Origin: Malania oleifera | Lineage: Eukaryota; Streptophyta; Magnoliopsida; Santalales; Ximeniaceae | Reading direction: 5' to 3' | DNA length: 64,000 nt | Assembly (NCBI RefSeq): GCF_029873635.1 | Contig: NC_080417.1 | Location: 28,053,682 to 28,117,681 of the forward strand | Shown here: positions 22,165-30,970 of the stretch, piece by piece | Position numbering within the stretch: position 1 is the stretch's first letter | Layout: each line of letters begins with the position of its first letter | The notes under the pieces: model-generated | Database searches by the model: none | The model's input: the letters and a program-made list of their open reading frames with translations, nothing else | Told to the model about the DNA's origin: nothing | Translations under genes and position numbers: made by a program

Positions 22165-22926
22165 ATTCTTTTCTAAAATATTAGGGGGTTGGGTAGCTCT
22201 AAAGGTAGGTTAAAGATGCTAACTAAAAATTTTAATGTTGGGTTGTTTGTTATTTCAGAACCGTTTGTGGCTGAGGAGGGGATGGTAATGCTTGGTAATT
22301 TTTTGAATTACCACCATTTTATATCTAATGAAAATGAGGGCGGTAAATTGTGGCTATTTTGGAAGGATATAGATGCCTTTGAGGTGATTTCAATCATGAC
22401 TCAGAAGATTTCTGGGTGGTTTTTTAAGGATGGACAAAGAATTTTGGTGAGTTTTGTTTATGCCAAATGTTTTAATGTTGAAGTAAGAAAGTTATGGCGG
22501 TAACTAGAGGAGTGCCAATCAAATTTTCCTTGGTTGGTCATAGGTGATTTTAATGTGATTCGAACAAATACTGAAAGAATTGGTAAAAATCCAAGACCAC
22601 TGTTACCTATGATGTAGTTTAATGACTGCTTACATTATTGTGGTCTCTTTGATTTATCAAACACAGGCTCACGAATGTCATGGTGCAATGGCCATAAAGG
22701 GGTGGCTCGTAGTTGGGCTAAGCTTGATCATGTTCTTATTAATAATGGTTTTTTCAATCTATATGGTTCGGCTCAATTCAAATATCTGAGTTGGAAATCA
22801 TCAGATCATAGCCCTATGGTGGTGTATACAAATACATCTTTCTCCCGGTATGGCCCTACCCTATTTTGGTTCTTAAATATGTGGAGCTCGCATGATATGT
22901 TTTTGTCGTACATTAAAGATGTCTAG
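22165..22926 (+). pseudogene. LINE E5 ORF2: endonuclease domain
   Basis: Apurinic-type endonuclease that would nick the target before reverse transcription. Visible blocks are NIRGLGSSKGRLK near 22,180, SEPFVAEEG near 22,255, WLVIGDFNVIRT (about 22,531), SRMSWCNGHKG (22,669) and KLDHVLIN (22,711), then SDHSPMVV (22,801). The GDFN and SDH residues used for metal binding and catalysis are kept. In-frame stops at 22,501 and 22,615 and a terminal stop at about 22,924 break it. Confidence 0.85.
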
Positions 22927-24656
22927 ATCAGGAATGACTTGGCCTCGGGTCTTCTGAAACTTGCTATTTGCCTTAAGAGAATTAAAGTTGCAATATGTGC
23001 ATGGAATAAAAATGTCTTTGGGAGAGTGGAAGAAAATTTAAAAGCTCTTGAGGAAAGGATGGAATATCTAGAAAATCAACTACAAGCAGGTTTTTCTGAG
23101 GACGTTGAAGCTAATTACTTGACTACTAAGGTGGAGATTTAGGTATGGGAGAAGAGGGAAGCATCTCGCTTAGGACAAATTGCAAAGAAAAAATGGTTGA
23201 CTAAGGGGGATCAAAACTCTAAATTCTTTCATTCAGCTATCAATCAAAAGCGGAATAAGAGTTGTATAGACCGTATGGTTCTGAATGATGGGACGATATT
23301 GGAGGGTGCGGAAGCAATTCATAATGAGGCAACTGTTTTTTTTCCAGAATTTTCTTTCAAAGTCTTCAGTGGTTAAACCATGCGATCTCTCCGAGTTAAT
23401 TCAAAGGCAAATTTCAGATGTTGATAATAACTCTGCGCTAATTCGACAGAAGAAGAAGTTAAAAGAGCGGTATTCTCTATTCCCAAAGAAAGCAGTCTGG
23501 GACTAGATGGATTTCGATCTGAATTTTATAAATCTTGCTAGGACATTGTAAATAAAGATCTTTTGGATGCGGCAATAGATTTTTTTTAGGGCACTACTCT
23601 TTCAAAATTTTTTTCCTCTTCATTTGTTGTTTTAATTCCGAAGGTGGATAATCCTTCTAGCTTTGATAAATTCCGGCCTATTAGTTTATGCTCTGTGGCT
23701 TATAAATTTTTTTTCAAGATTCTTGTTTTTAGACTAACTAAGATTGTTGATAAGTTAACAAGGCGCTTTTATTCCTAGGCGAAGTATTTTTAAAAATATT
23801 ACACTGGCTCAAGAAATGATTCAGTCTTTGCACAAAAAAATAGCTAGCGGCAATGTGATGATAAAACTAGATATGACTAAGGCTTACGATAGAGTGAATT
23901 GGAATTTTCTTTTGGAGATACTTAAGGCTTTTGGTTTCTTTGAGAGGTTTTGCAAGCTCGTAAAAAATTGTGTGGAGTCTCCATGGTTTTCTGTTTTGAT
24001 GAACGAAACCTTTAAGGGGTTTTTTCAATCTACGAGAGGCTTGCAGCAAGGGGATCCACTATCTTCTTATTTATTCATCATAATGGAGGAGGTTTTGACA
24101 AGGTTGCTTAGGAAAAACTATGAGACTGGTCGGATTGGTAAATTTAATCATCCTATTGGGATCCCATTGGTTTCGCATTTGTTATATGTGGATTATTCTT
24201 ATTTTTGCGAATGGTGGGAAGAGGTTTATAAGAAATTTAGTTTACGCTCTACAAAAGTATGAGAAGTGGTCGGGTCAAAAAATCAGTAAGACTAAGTCCG
24301 CGTTATTCCTCTCAAAATACATCACTCCCGCTAGGAAGCGTGGTTTATTGAGAATCACGGGTTTCATGGAAGGTAAATTCCCTGTTTCATATTTGGGTGT
24401 GCCTTTGGTGTTTGGAAAATTGTCTTCCAGGAAATTGGAGCCTCTTGTGGAGAAGATTAGAAAGAAAATTGCAGGGTGGAAATCTAAGTTGCTCTCGCAA
24501 GGTGGAAGATTGATTTTATTAAGACATGTGTTGTCTAGCATGCCTATTCATTTGATGTCTGTTATTAAGATTTTGCAAGTCACATATTCTCGCATTGACT
24601 CTCTTCTTTCAATTTTTTTATGGGGAGAGGTGAAAGATAAAAGGAAGATTCATTGA
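22927..24656 (+). pseudogene. LINE E5 ORF2: linker and reverse transcriptase
   Basis: The linker contains KKWLTKGDQNSKFFH near 23,190, a standard plant LINE block. RT blocks follow: LDGFRSEFYKSC (23,504), FVVLIPKVDNPSSFDKFRPISL (23,622-23,690), KLDMTKAYDRVNWNFL (23,863), LQQGDPLSSYLF (24,041) and KISKTKSALFLS (24,282). The catalytic Tyr-x-Asp-Asp reads YVDY at 24,185-24,196, so the second aspartate is lost. A frameshift near 24,225 and several stops also disable it. The thumb region ends with YLGVPL (24,394) and IAGWKSKLLSQGGRL (24,469). Confidence 0.9.
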
Positions 24657-25620
24657 TGCTCTTGGGGGAAATTTGTAAACCTACCTCGGAAGGGGGTCTG
24701 GACCTGAGAGATCTTAAGGAAGTTCAGAAATCTCTTCTCATAAAATTTGCCTTTAGATTGCTCACTTCTAACAATCTGTGGGTAGATTTTTTCAGAGCCA
24801 AATATTGTAGAAATGATCATTTATTAATAAGGAAGGGGAGACCAAATGACTCGGTTTTGGAAATCAATTATGGCCACTATTCTAGAAGTTATGGATAGTG
24901 TTAAAATTTTGGTGAGAGGTGGGAACTCTTCTTTTTGGTTCGATAGGTGGCTGTCATCAGGCTCGTTATCTGTGAGCACTGAGGATATTTTGAACAAGAA
25001 ACTGTGTATTAAGGATTGCTGTTTAAATAATAATTGGAGCTCTAATTTAGTAAAGGAATTGGTTTGTGTTGATAAAACAAGGGAAATTTTGCAACAAGTG
25101 TTAGCAGGTAAAAGTGGGTAGGATCTTTTTGTCTGGAAGCCTACCCCAGATGGTAATTTTTTTACAAAAACGGCTTGGGAGAAAGTGAGGAGCAGAAGTG
25201 ATAATTTTTTGTGGAATAACTGGTTTTGACATTCTTTATTGCCTAGAAGAATCTTAATGTGTTTATGGAAAGCCTGGTTTAGATGCTTGTTTGTAGATAA
25301 TAGAATTCAGATCAAAGGAATATCGATGGCTTCGGCTTGTGATTGTTGCATTCAGAGTAGTCAGGAAAACATTGATCATATTCTTTCTTTAGGAGAGGTG
25401 GCTTTAGAGGTTTGGCGTCGGGCTAGTGTGGCATTAGGGATTCCTTTCCAACGATCTCTTCCTTGGAAAAATAAAATGGCAAATTGGTTCCACTATGCAA
25501 AAAAATTGTCTATTAAAGGTATTTTAATTGAACTGATTCTATGTTTGATTACGCGGTGCCTCTAGAATCGAAGATGTAAAGTGAGAATGGAAGGAGTTTA
25601 TCAAAGTGCAGATCAAATGT
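24657..25620 (+). pseudogene. LINE E5 ORF2: connection and zinc-binding (zf-RVT) region
   Basis: Continues in shifting frames: EGGLDLRDLKEVQKSLL near 24,690, then SVKILVRGGNSSFWFDRWL (about 24,898), then the zf-RVT segment ILMCLWKAWFRCLFVDNRI and CDCCIQSSQENIDHIL (25,251-25,385) with its Cys-Cys-His pattern. This part is typical of plant LINEs between RT and RNase H. It is frame-broken. Confidence 0.8.
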
Positions 25621-25679
25621 GGAGAAGTGTTTGATTCTGGGTTAGTTTTATTACTGAGAGCACCATTTCTTTTCAAAAA

Positions 25680-26263
25680 TTGAAGAAGTCGAACATTAAG
25701 ATTTTGATTGAGTTTCAAATTAACTATCAAGGAGTTTGCGATAGGCTTGGAAAAATTATTTCATGGGTTAAACCTCCAGTAGGGTGGATAAAACTTAATT
25801 GTGATGGGAGTTGTAGGGGCAATCCGGGTACTTCAGGAGGTGAAGGAATCATTCGGGATTGCCATGGCATGGTAAAAGCGGCTTTTTCAAGTTATTTTGG
25901 TAATGGTACGAATAATAGTGTGAAATTAAAAGTAATCAGGGAAGGAATTCGTTTATGTAAATGTTTGATTATGTTAATGTGATTATTGAAAGTGACTCGC
26001 GAATTTTAGTTGATTGGCTTCGAAAAGGTAGATGTACTTTGTGGTATCTTTAGGAATTTTCGGAGGAGCTCGTGGCAGAGTTAGAAGGAGTGAATGTCAT
26101 GGTGATGCATCAGTATAGGGAAGGCAATAGTGCGGCTAATTTTCTTGCTAAAGAAGGAGAAATGGGAAACAATGTAATCTATGAAGAACAACATCTTCTA
26201 CCATGTTATCTGAAAGGTATCTTTCAGATGGATAGGTGGGGTCTTGTTTCCGTTCATCATTAG
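25680..26263 (+). pseudogene. LINE E5 ORF2: C-terminal RNase H domain
   Basis: GWIKLNCDGSCRGNPG near 25,780 gives the first catalytic Asp. The glutamate region reads VKLKVIREGI instead of the usual AE...EA pattern. IIESDSRILVDWL near 25,982 gives the next Asp, and EGNSAANFLAKEG near 26,119 has Asn where Asp is usual. One frame change near 25,975 and a stop at 26,050. RNase H of this type is found at the C-terminus of many plant L1 elements. Confidence 0.8.
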
Positions 26264-26468
26264 TTCATCTCTAGAGTTTCGTTTGGTGTATTTCGTTTTG
26301 TTTTTGGTTGTTTTTATGTTTTTATCTCCTTTGTTAGTTATGTTTAATTTTGTTTGTCCTAGTTTTGTTGGTTGGTTTTAACTTGTAACCACGGTTTTCC
26401 TCCGCCAAAAGTGAGGGCTTATTAATAAATAAATGGAGGTGCCGCCCTCTTTTAGCAAAAAAAAAAAA
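26264..26468 (+). other. LINE E5 3' untranslated region and poly-A tail
   Basis: T- and G-rich tail with AGTGAGGGCTTATTAATAAA near 26,411 and an A-run ending at 26,468. The right target duplication ATGTATACTGAAAT follows (26,469-26,482). Confidence 0.85.
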
Positions 26469-26500
26469 ATGTATACTGAAATCGTCAATCATACCATCGA

Positions 26501-27452
26501 CCAATGATGATATGCTCCTAGTTCAAATTTATGTTGACGATATCATTTTTGGAGCAACTAATAATGATTTTTGTAAAGAGTTTTCCAAATGCATGCAAAG
26601 TGAATTTGAAATGAGCATGATGAGTGAGCTTAGTTTCTTTTTAGGGCTGCAAATTAAACAAGCTGAATATAGAACTTTCTTATGCTAATCTAAAAATATT
26701 AGGGACTTGCTAAAAAAATTTAATATGGAAGATTGTAAAATTCATTGTACCCCTATGAATTCTTCCATTAAACTTGATAAAGATGAGCAAAGGATCCCTG
26801 TTGATGTAAAATTGTATCGTGACATGATTGGGAGTCTTCTATATCTCACTACTAGTAGGCCTGATATTATGTTTAGTGTGTGCATGTGTGCTAAATAGCA
26901 GTTAAACAAATCCTTAGGTATCTAGTTGGAACTATAGAATTAGGCTTATGGTACCCTAAGCATACTACCTTTGAGATTGTGAGTTATACTGATGCTGACT
27001 TTGCCGGTAGTAAGGTTGATAGAAAAAGTACTAGTAGCACTTGTCACTATTTAGGACAATCTCTCATTTCTTGGTTCTCCAAGAAACAAAACTTAGTTGC
27101 CTTATCCATAGTCGAAGTAGAATATATTGTAGTTGAAAGTTGTTGTGCTCAAACTCTTTATACGAAACAACAACTTATGGATTTTGGGTTGCACTATGAT
27201 ACAATACCGAATTAGTGTGATAATACTAGTGCAATCAACATCTCTAGAAATCCTATCTCACATTCATGAACAAAACACATTGAAATTAGACATCACTTCC
27301 TTCGTGATCATGTGTAGAAAGGGGATATGACTCTTGAGTTTGTATGCACTAATGAGCAGTGGGCGGACATTTTCACTAAACCACTTCCAGAAGATAGGTT
27401 CATACAAATTAGACGTGAATTAGGTGTCATGCATAGTAGAGATGATTCCTAG
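26501..27452 (+). pseudogene. E7 pol fragment: RT C-terminal half and RNase H
   Basis: Opens MLLVQIYVDDIIFGATN with the RT catalytic YVDD at 26,530-26,541, then MSELSFFLGLQIKQ (26,620), RDMIGSLLYLTTSRPD (26,819), RNase H DADFAGSKVDRKST (26,991) and SWFSKKQNLVALSI. The pol tail is WADIFTKPLPEDRF (27,363), with a stop at 27,450-27,452. Stops at 26,686 and 26,896, a deletion before 26,900, and others further on. The wording of the RNase H and tail blocks is SIRE-like. Confidence 0.85.
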
Positions 27453-28006
27453 ATATTTCATAGTTTGCATAAATTTAGGGGGAGCTTTCAAATAATTTTA
27501 AAGTCTATCAACAAATATAACTATTGATATCTTTCATTGGCTTGGACTTTATGAAATTGATTATACTTTACAATGCGCATTTCCCATATTTACTGCATGA
27601 TGATGATTGCATTTATGTTGTATGTATTGACCATACTGGAACTGTTTGAGTTGAGTAGTTGTGGATAAACTATTAGATCTTAAAACTCAAAACAGGTCAT
27701 TTTTATACAGGAATTTTTGGGAAATCTCTTATTTTCAAACGACATGCTGCCGAAATTTTTAAAAATTTCCAAACTTCTCTTGTATACAAATGATTGTTAC
27801 CCATTGCCTAAAGCTATTAGTTTCATGGCCTTGTTTGTTGTTGCCAAAAGGGGGAGATGGATAAGAGGGCAACAATTGGGTTGACTTGAAAATTTGGTTG
27901 AATTTAACTTAAATGAAAAATTATTTAAAGTTTTACATAATGCACATTGTTAGGGGGAGCCTTCTAAGGCTATACCCATTTTTTGCATGATGTATTTGTC
28001 ATTATC
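27453..28006 (+). other. E7 spacer between pol and 3' LTR
   Basis: AT-rich, no credible frame. Contains AAAAGGGGGAGATGG near 27,847 and TTGTTAGGGGGAGCCTT near 27,948, the same boxes as in E1 (118 and 397). Confidence 0.7.
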
Positions 28007-28020
28007 AAAAAGGGGGAGAA
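28007..28020 (+). other. E7 polypurine tract
   Basis: AAAAAGGGGGAGAA directly before the LTR start TGTTTACC. Confidence 0.85.
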
Positions 28021-29921
28021 TGTTTACCTTATAGGTCACACCCCGTTTTGATAATGACAAATACTTAGGTATTTGATGGTTTTCAAGTGTTTGTGCAAGC
28101 TTAGATGAGCATCTCAAGGAATGACAATTGAAGCAAGACATGAAGACCCTGAAGATTTTAATTCATATTGTAAATTCAATTTATGTAGTATGAGTCTATA
28201 ATAGTTACTAGGGATATGGTATGTATTAATTAACTGCATATCATGCATAAAGATATATGGTAAGCTCATTAAGACCCTAATATGACTCTAGGTCCCAACA
28301 CTCATGCACATATATCATACAAAATACAGGAGTGTCAAAAATGCACTTAATTGAATATTTTTAGGGATATTTAGAGAGCTCGAGTGCCTGAACTATTGAG
28401 AAGTCAATAGTTGACTTAGGCTCTCAGGCAACCGAACATTTTTGTGCACACCTTCCATGAGCGCCCGAACCACCTAAAAAGGACCTCTCACCAACTCGGG
28501 CTACTGAGAGATTTAGTTCAAATTAAGCCCTGAGTGACCGAACACATGAGTTCAAGCTACCGAACCTATGACCGGGCACCCAAAAATCTGAAGAAATATT
28601 TATGACTTTGATTCGGGCCACTAAATCGGAACTCAGGCTGCCGAACCAATTTAAAGACCTTTTATTATTGTGTCTGTTCAAGAGACCGAACCATGGTTTA
28701 GCCACCCAAACCTAGCCGGGTTAAAAATATTTTAACTGTGGTAAATATGAGTTATTTTGGATTAATTGTATTTAAACAATTTGAAACTTTTCTAAGAATT
28801 TCCAAGAAGGACCAAATGGTTATAATTCTACCATTGTCTATAAATATAGGCTCATTTGTGAGGATTAGCAATTAATTAGCAATTTCATTAGCCAAAAGTT
28901 CTCTCTTTTCCAATTACTCTTTTTGTCCAAATACTCTCAAATTTCCATTCCCTTGATACATTTTGAGATTGTGAGAGCGTATTTAGTGTGCTTACGATTG
29001 CTGGATTTTGCTAAAAACTCCCATTTGCTTGTTTGATTGTGATATTATTTTTGGAGAGTTTAGTTTAGTTTTTATCCCACTGATTTCATATTATAAATCA
29101 TTGTAGGGATAGACTAGCAAGCTTTGAGGTCTTTGCATAATTGTTACAAGACTTCCATAGCTTTGATTTTTGTTGTGCAAAAATATTTTCAACAAGAAAA
29201 AGTATTTTTCAAACTAATAGTGTGCTTATTTCATTAAAGAAAATCTTCTTGAACTACTTTAAATATTTGATTGATATCTTTGGAATCTTGATTTTCTATT
29301 GAAATGTGCTTTGCTGAAATTCCAAGATATTGCTTATATTGAACACTCTTGATCATTACATTGATAATACCATATTGAGTGTTGTTAGCACAACTATTTG
29401 CATCGTTGAGCTTACAATATATCTATATTGTTGATGTGTATGTGATTGCATGTATTAGGTACATATCTGTCTTACATGAAAGCATAATCACTGTACCAGT
29501 TGATTGAGAAAAATATTATTGTATTCCAGGCGTGGCCTGAGGAGGCGGTAATCTAGCCCAGTAAGGATTGTGTAAAGGTTGAGGTTAGCCCTGTGCTAAT
29601 TGACCTAGTTATTTAGGTGCCACTCCACCCGTTTGAGTGAGCATTATAGTGGTAATCATTGTGCTTGTTAGCCAAGATGGGGATGTAGGTAATTTGACGA
29701 ACCTCGATAACACTTCTTAGTGTCACTTACTTTTTTACTACTTTCTGGTGCATGTTTAGTTGATTAGATTGTACAATTTAATTTATGTTACATATTGCAA
29801 TTAATTTAATTTACTTGCACTAGATTGACTTTAGGGTTGTGAAAATAGTGCTGTTAGGATATTGACCTAGGGCATCAATTTTAAGAATGCCAATTTACAC
29901 CCCTCTTGGGATCACGGAAAA
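28021..29921 (+). repeat. E7 3' LTR
   Basis: About 1.9 kb. Starts TGTTTACCTTATAGGTCACACC, closely matching the E8 LTR start read on the minus strand at 32,895, and stops in GGGATCACGG about 10 bases short of the E8 LTR end. A cluster of degenerate TTCGG...CCGAA motifs lies at 28,377-28,716 and a TATA box at 28,839. Confidence 0.85.
28839..28846 (+). promoter_or_regulatory. TATA box in E7 LTR
   Basis: CTATAAATATAGGCTC context, matched by the same box on the minus strand in E8 (32,040-32,047). About 820 bp into the LTR, so U3 would be about 850 bp. Confidence 0.55.
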
Positions 29922-29943
29922 GCTAGCAGCTTTCTTCTTTTTC

Positions 29944-30819
29944 CTAGCATCCTTTTTTCAGTAGTGGGCATTCCGGCTTGATGTGCCCAACTTTGTTGCA
30001 ATCGTAACACGTAGGAGCATTTGATTTTTCTTTTCTTTTACTAGACTCTCCCTTCTCAGATGCAAACTCCCTATATCTTTTGTATGAATTTCTATTCTTC
30101 CTAAAAAATCTGCTGAATTTTCTAGTTAGCATGGTCATATCATCCTCGGAGTTAGGTTCGCTGCATTCACTAAATGTATTAGTAGAGGTTTTCAATGCAG
30201 TCACCTTTTTCACTCTATTATGTTCATTGAGTCTCTCATTTATAGCTAATTCATAGGTAATCAAGGAACCTATCAATTCATCTAGAGTGACGACCTTAAG
30301 GTCTCTACCCTCAGAAATGGTCGTAGCCTTAACTTCCCAAACAGCAGGCAAGCCTCTAAGGATCTTCCTAATCATCTCATATATAGGATATGTCTTACCC
30401 AATGCATGCAACGAGTTTATAATGTGTGTGAATCTAGTGTACATGCTCTGAATGGACTCACCTACATTCATCCTAAAGGCCTCACCTACATTCATCCTAA
30501 AGGCCTCATATTCACTAGTCAGCATATCTATCTTACTATCTTTCACATCCCTAGTACCTTCATATGTGACTTCTAATTTATCGTAGATTTCTTTTGCAGT
30601 AGCACATGCCATTACTCTATTAAACTCATTCACATCAAAACCACAATACAAATTATTTATAGCAATGGCATTCAAACTAACAGCTTTCATATCATCATCA
30701 TTAGATTCTTCCTCAGTTTTAGGTACTCTAGTCTCACCCTCTGTTTTCATAGGAACATAATTTCCCTTAGAGATGATCCTCCATACCTTCCAATCTATAT
30801 TTTGAAGGTAGATGCGCAT
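29944..30819 (-). pseudogene. E8 gag (UBN2 capsid plus zinc knuckle), N-terminally broken
   Basis: An open frame of 291 codons. It begins RIYLQNIDWKVW in the UBN2/DUF4219-type region, continues with NEFNRVMACATAKEIYDKL and SMYTRFTHIINSLHALGK, then a basic stretch, and ends with the zinc knuckle CYDCNKVGHIKPEC near 29,975. The first ~30-40 residues of a normal SIRE gag lie upstream behind a stop (YNFWKQR is visible just before 30,819). A 24-bp tandem duplication at 30,457-30,504 doubles the octapeptide EAFRMNVG. A frameshift after the knuckle removes the link to pol. Confidence 0.85.
30457..30504 (-). repeat. 24-bp tandem duplication in E8 gag
   Basis: The 24-base unit is present twice with no difference (30,457-30,480 and 30,481-30,504), keeping frame. 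Confidence 0.95.
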
Positions 30820-30956
30820 CCTTTGTTTCCAGAAGTTGTATTAACACCACTGGAAACTAGAGGTCATGTGAAAGATGGTCCCTTAGGGAAAGGGGTCACA
30901 GTGCTATGAGTCATGTAAGATCTTTTGCAAAATAACTATTGAGTATATGCTATGTG

Positions 30957-30968
30957 GCTTTGATACCA
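30957..30968 (-). other. E8 primer binding site
   Basis: TGGTATCAAAGC on the minus strand, just inside the LTR. It resembles the initiator tRNA-Met site TGGTATCAGAGC with one change. Confidence 0.8.
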
Positions 30969-30970
30969 AT

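Larger units (their letters stand above)
11995..26468 (+). mobile_element. E5: L1-type LINE, split by gypsy element E6
   Basis: After leaving out E6 (12,469-20,647) the LINE is about 6.3 kb: GC-rich 5' untranslated region, ORF1 with a DUF4283-like domain and CCHC knuckle, ORF2 with endonuclease, RT, a zinc-binding region and RNase H, a 3' region with ATTAATAAATAAATGG, and a 3' A-tract. It is bounded by 14-bp target duplications and therefore appears to be a full-length insertion in the E2 5' LTR. Both ORFs carry many stops. The C-terminal RNase H is a feature of many plant L1-type elements. Confidence 0.9.
1107..26500 (-). mobile_element. E2: Tork-like Ty1/copia retrotransposon, host of three nested insertions
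   Basis: On the minus strand the order is 5' LTR (26,500-26,483 and 11,994-11,548), primer binding site, gag, protease, integrase, RT, RNase H, 3' LTR (1677-1107). This is the Ty1/copia order, with integrase before RT. The RNase H and GAG-pre-integrase sequences resemble the Tork/Tnt1 lineage. Coding sequence is riddled with stops and frameshifts. Three later insertions split it: E3 (2803-6532), E4 (6861-8840) and the LINE E5 (11,995-26,468). The 5' LTR lacks its outermost ~100 bases where it meets E7 near 26,500, so its own target duplication cannot be checked. Confidence 0.85.
26501..29921 (+). mobile_element. E7: 5'-truncated SIRE-like Ty1/copia element
   Basis: Begins inside RT at the junction with the E2 LTR and runs through RNase H, a non-coding spacer, a polypurine tract and a 3' LTR that lacks its last ~10 bases. 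LTR length (~1.9 kb), the polypurine tract AAAAAGGGGGAGAA, and the GTTAGGGGGAGCC box in the spacer fit the SIRE lineage. Gag, protease, integrase and most of RT are absent. Confidence 0.8.

Noticed and set aside
22165..24656. Bacterial-type reverse transcriptase system or retron
   Set aside because: Block order, DUF4283-like ORF1, poly-A tail and target duplication are those of a plant LINE.
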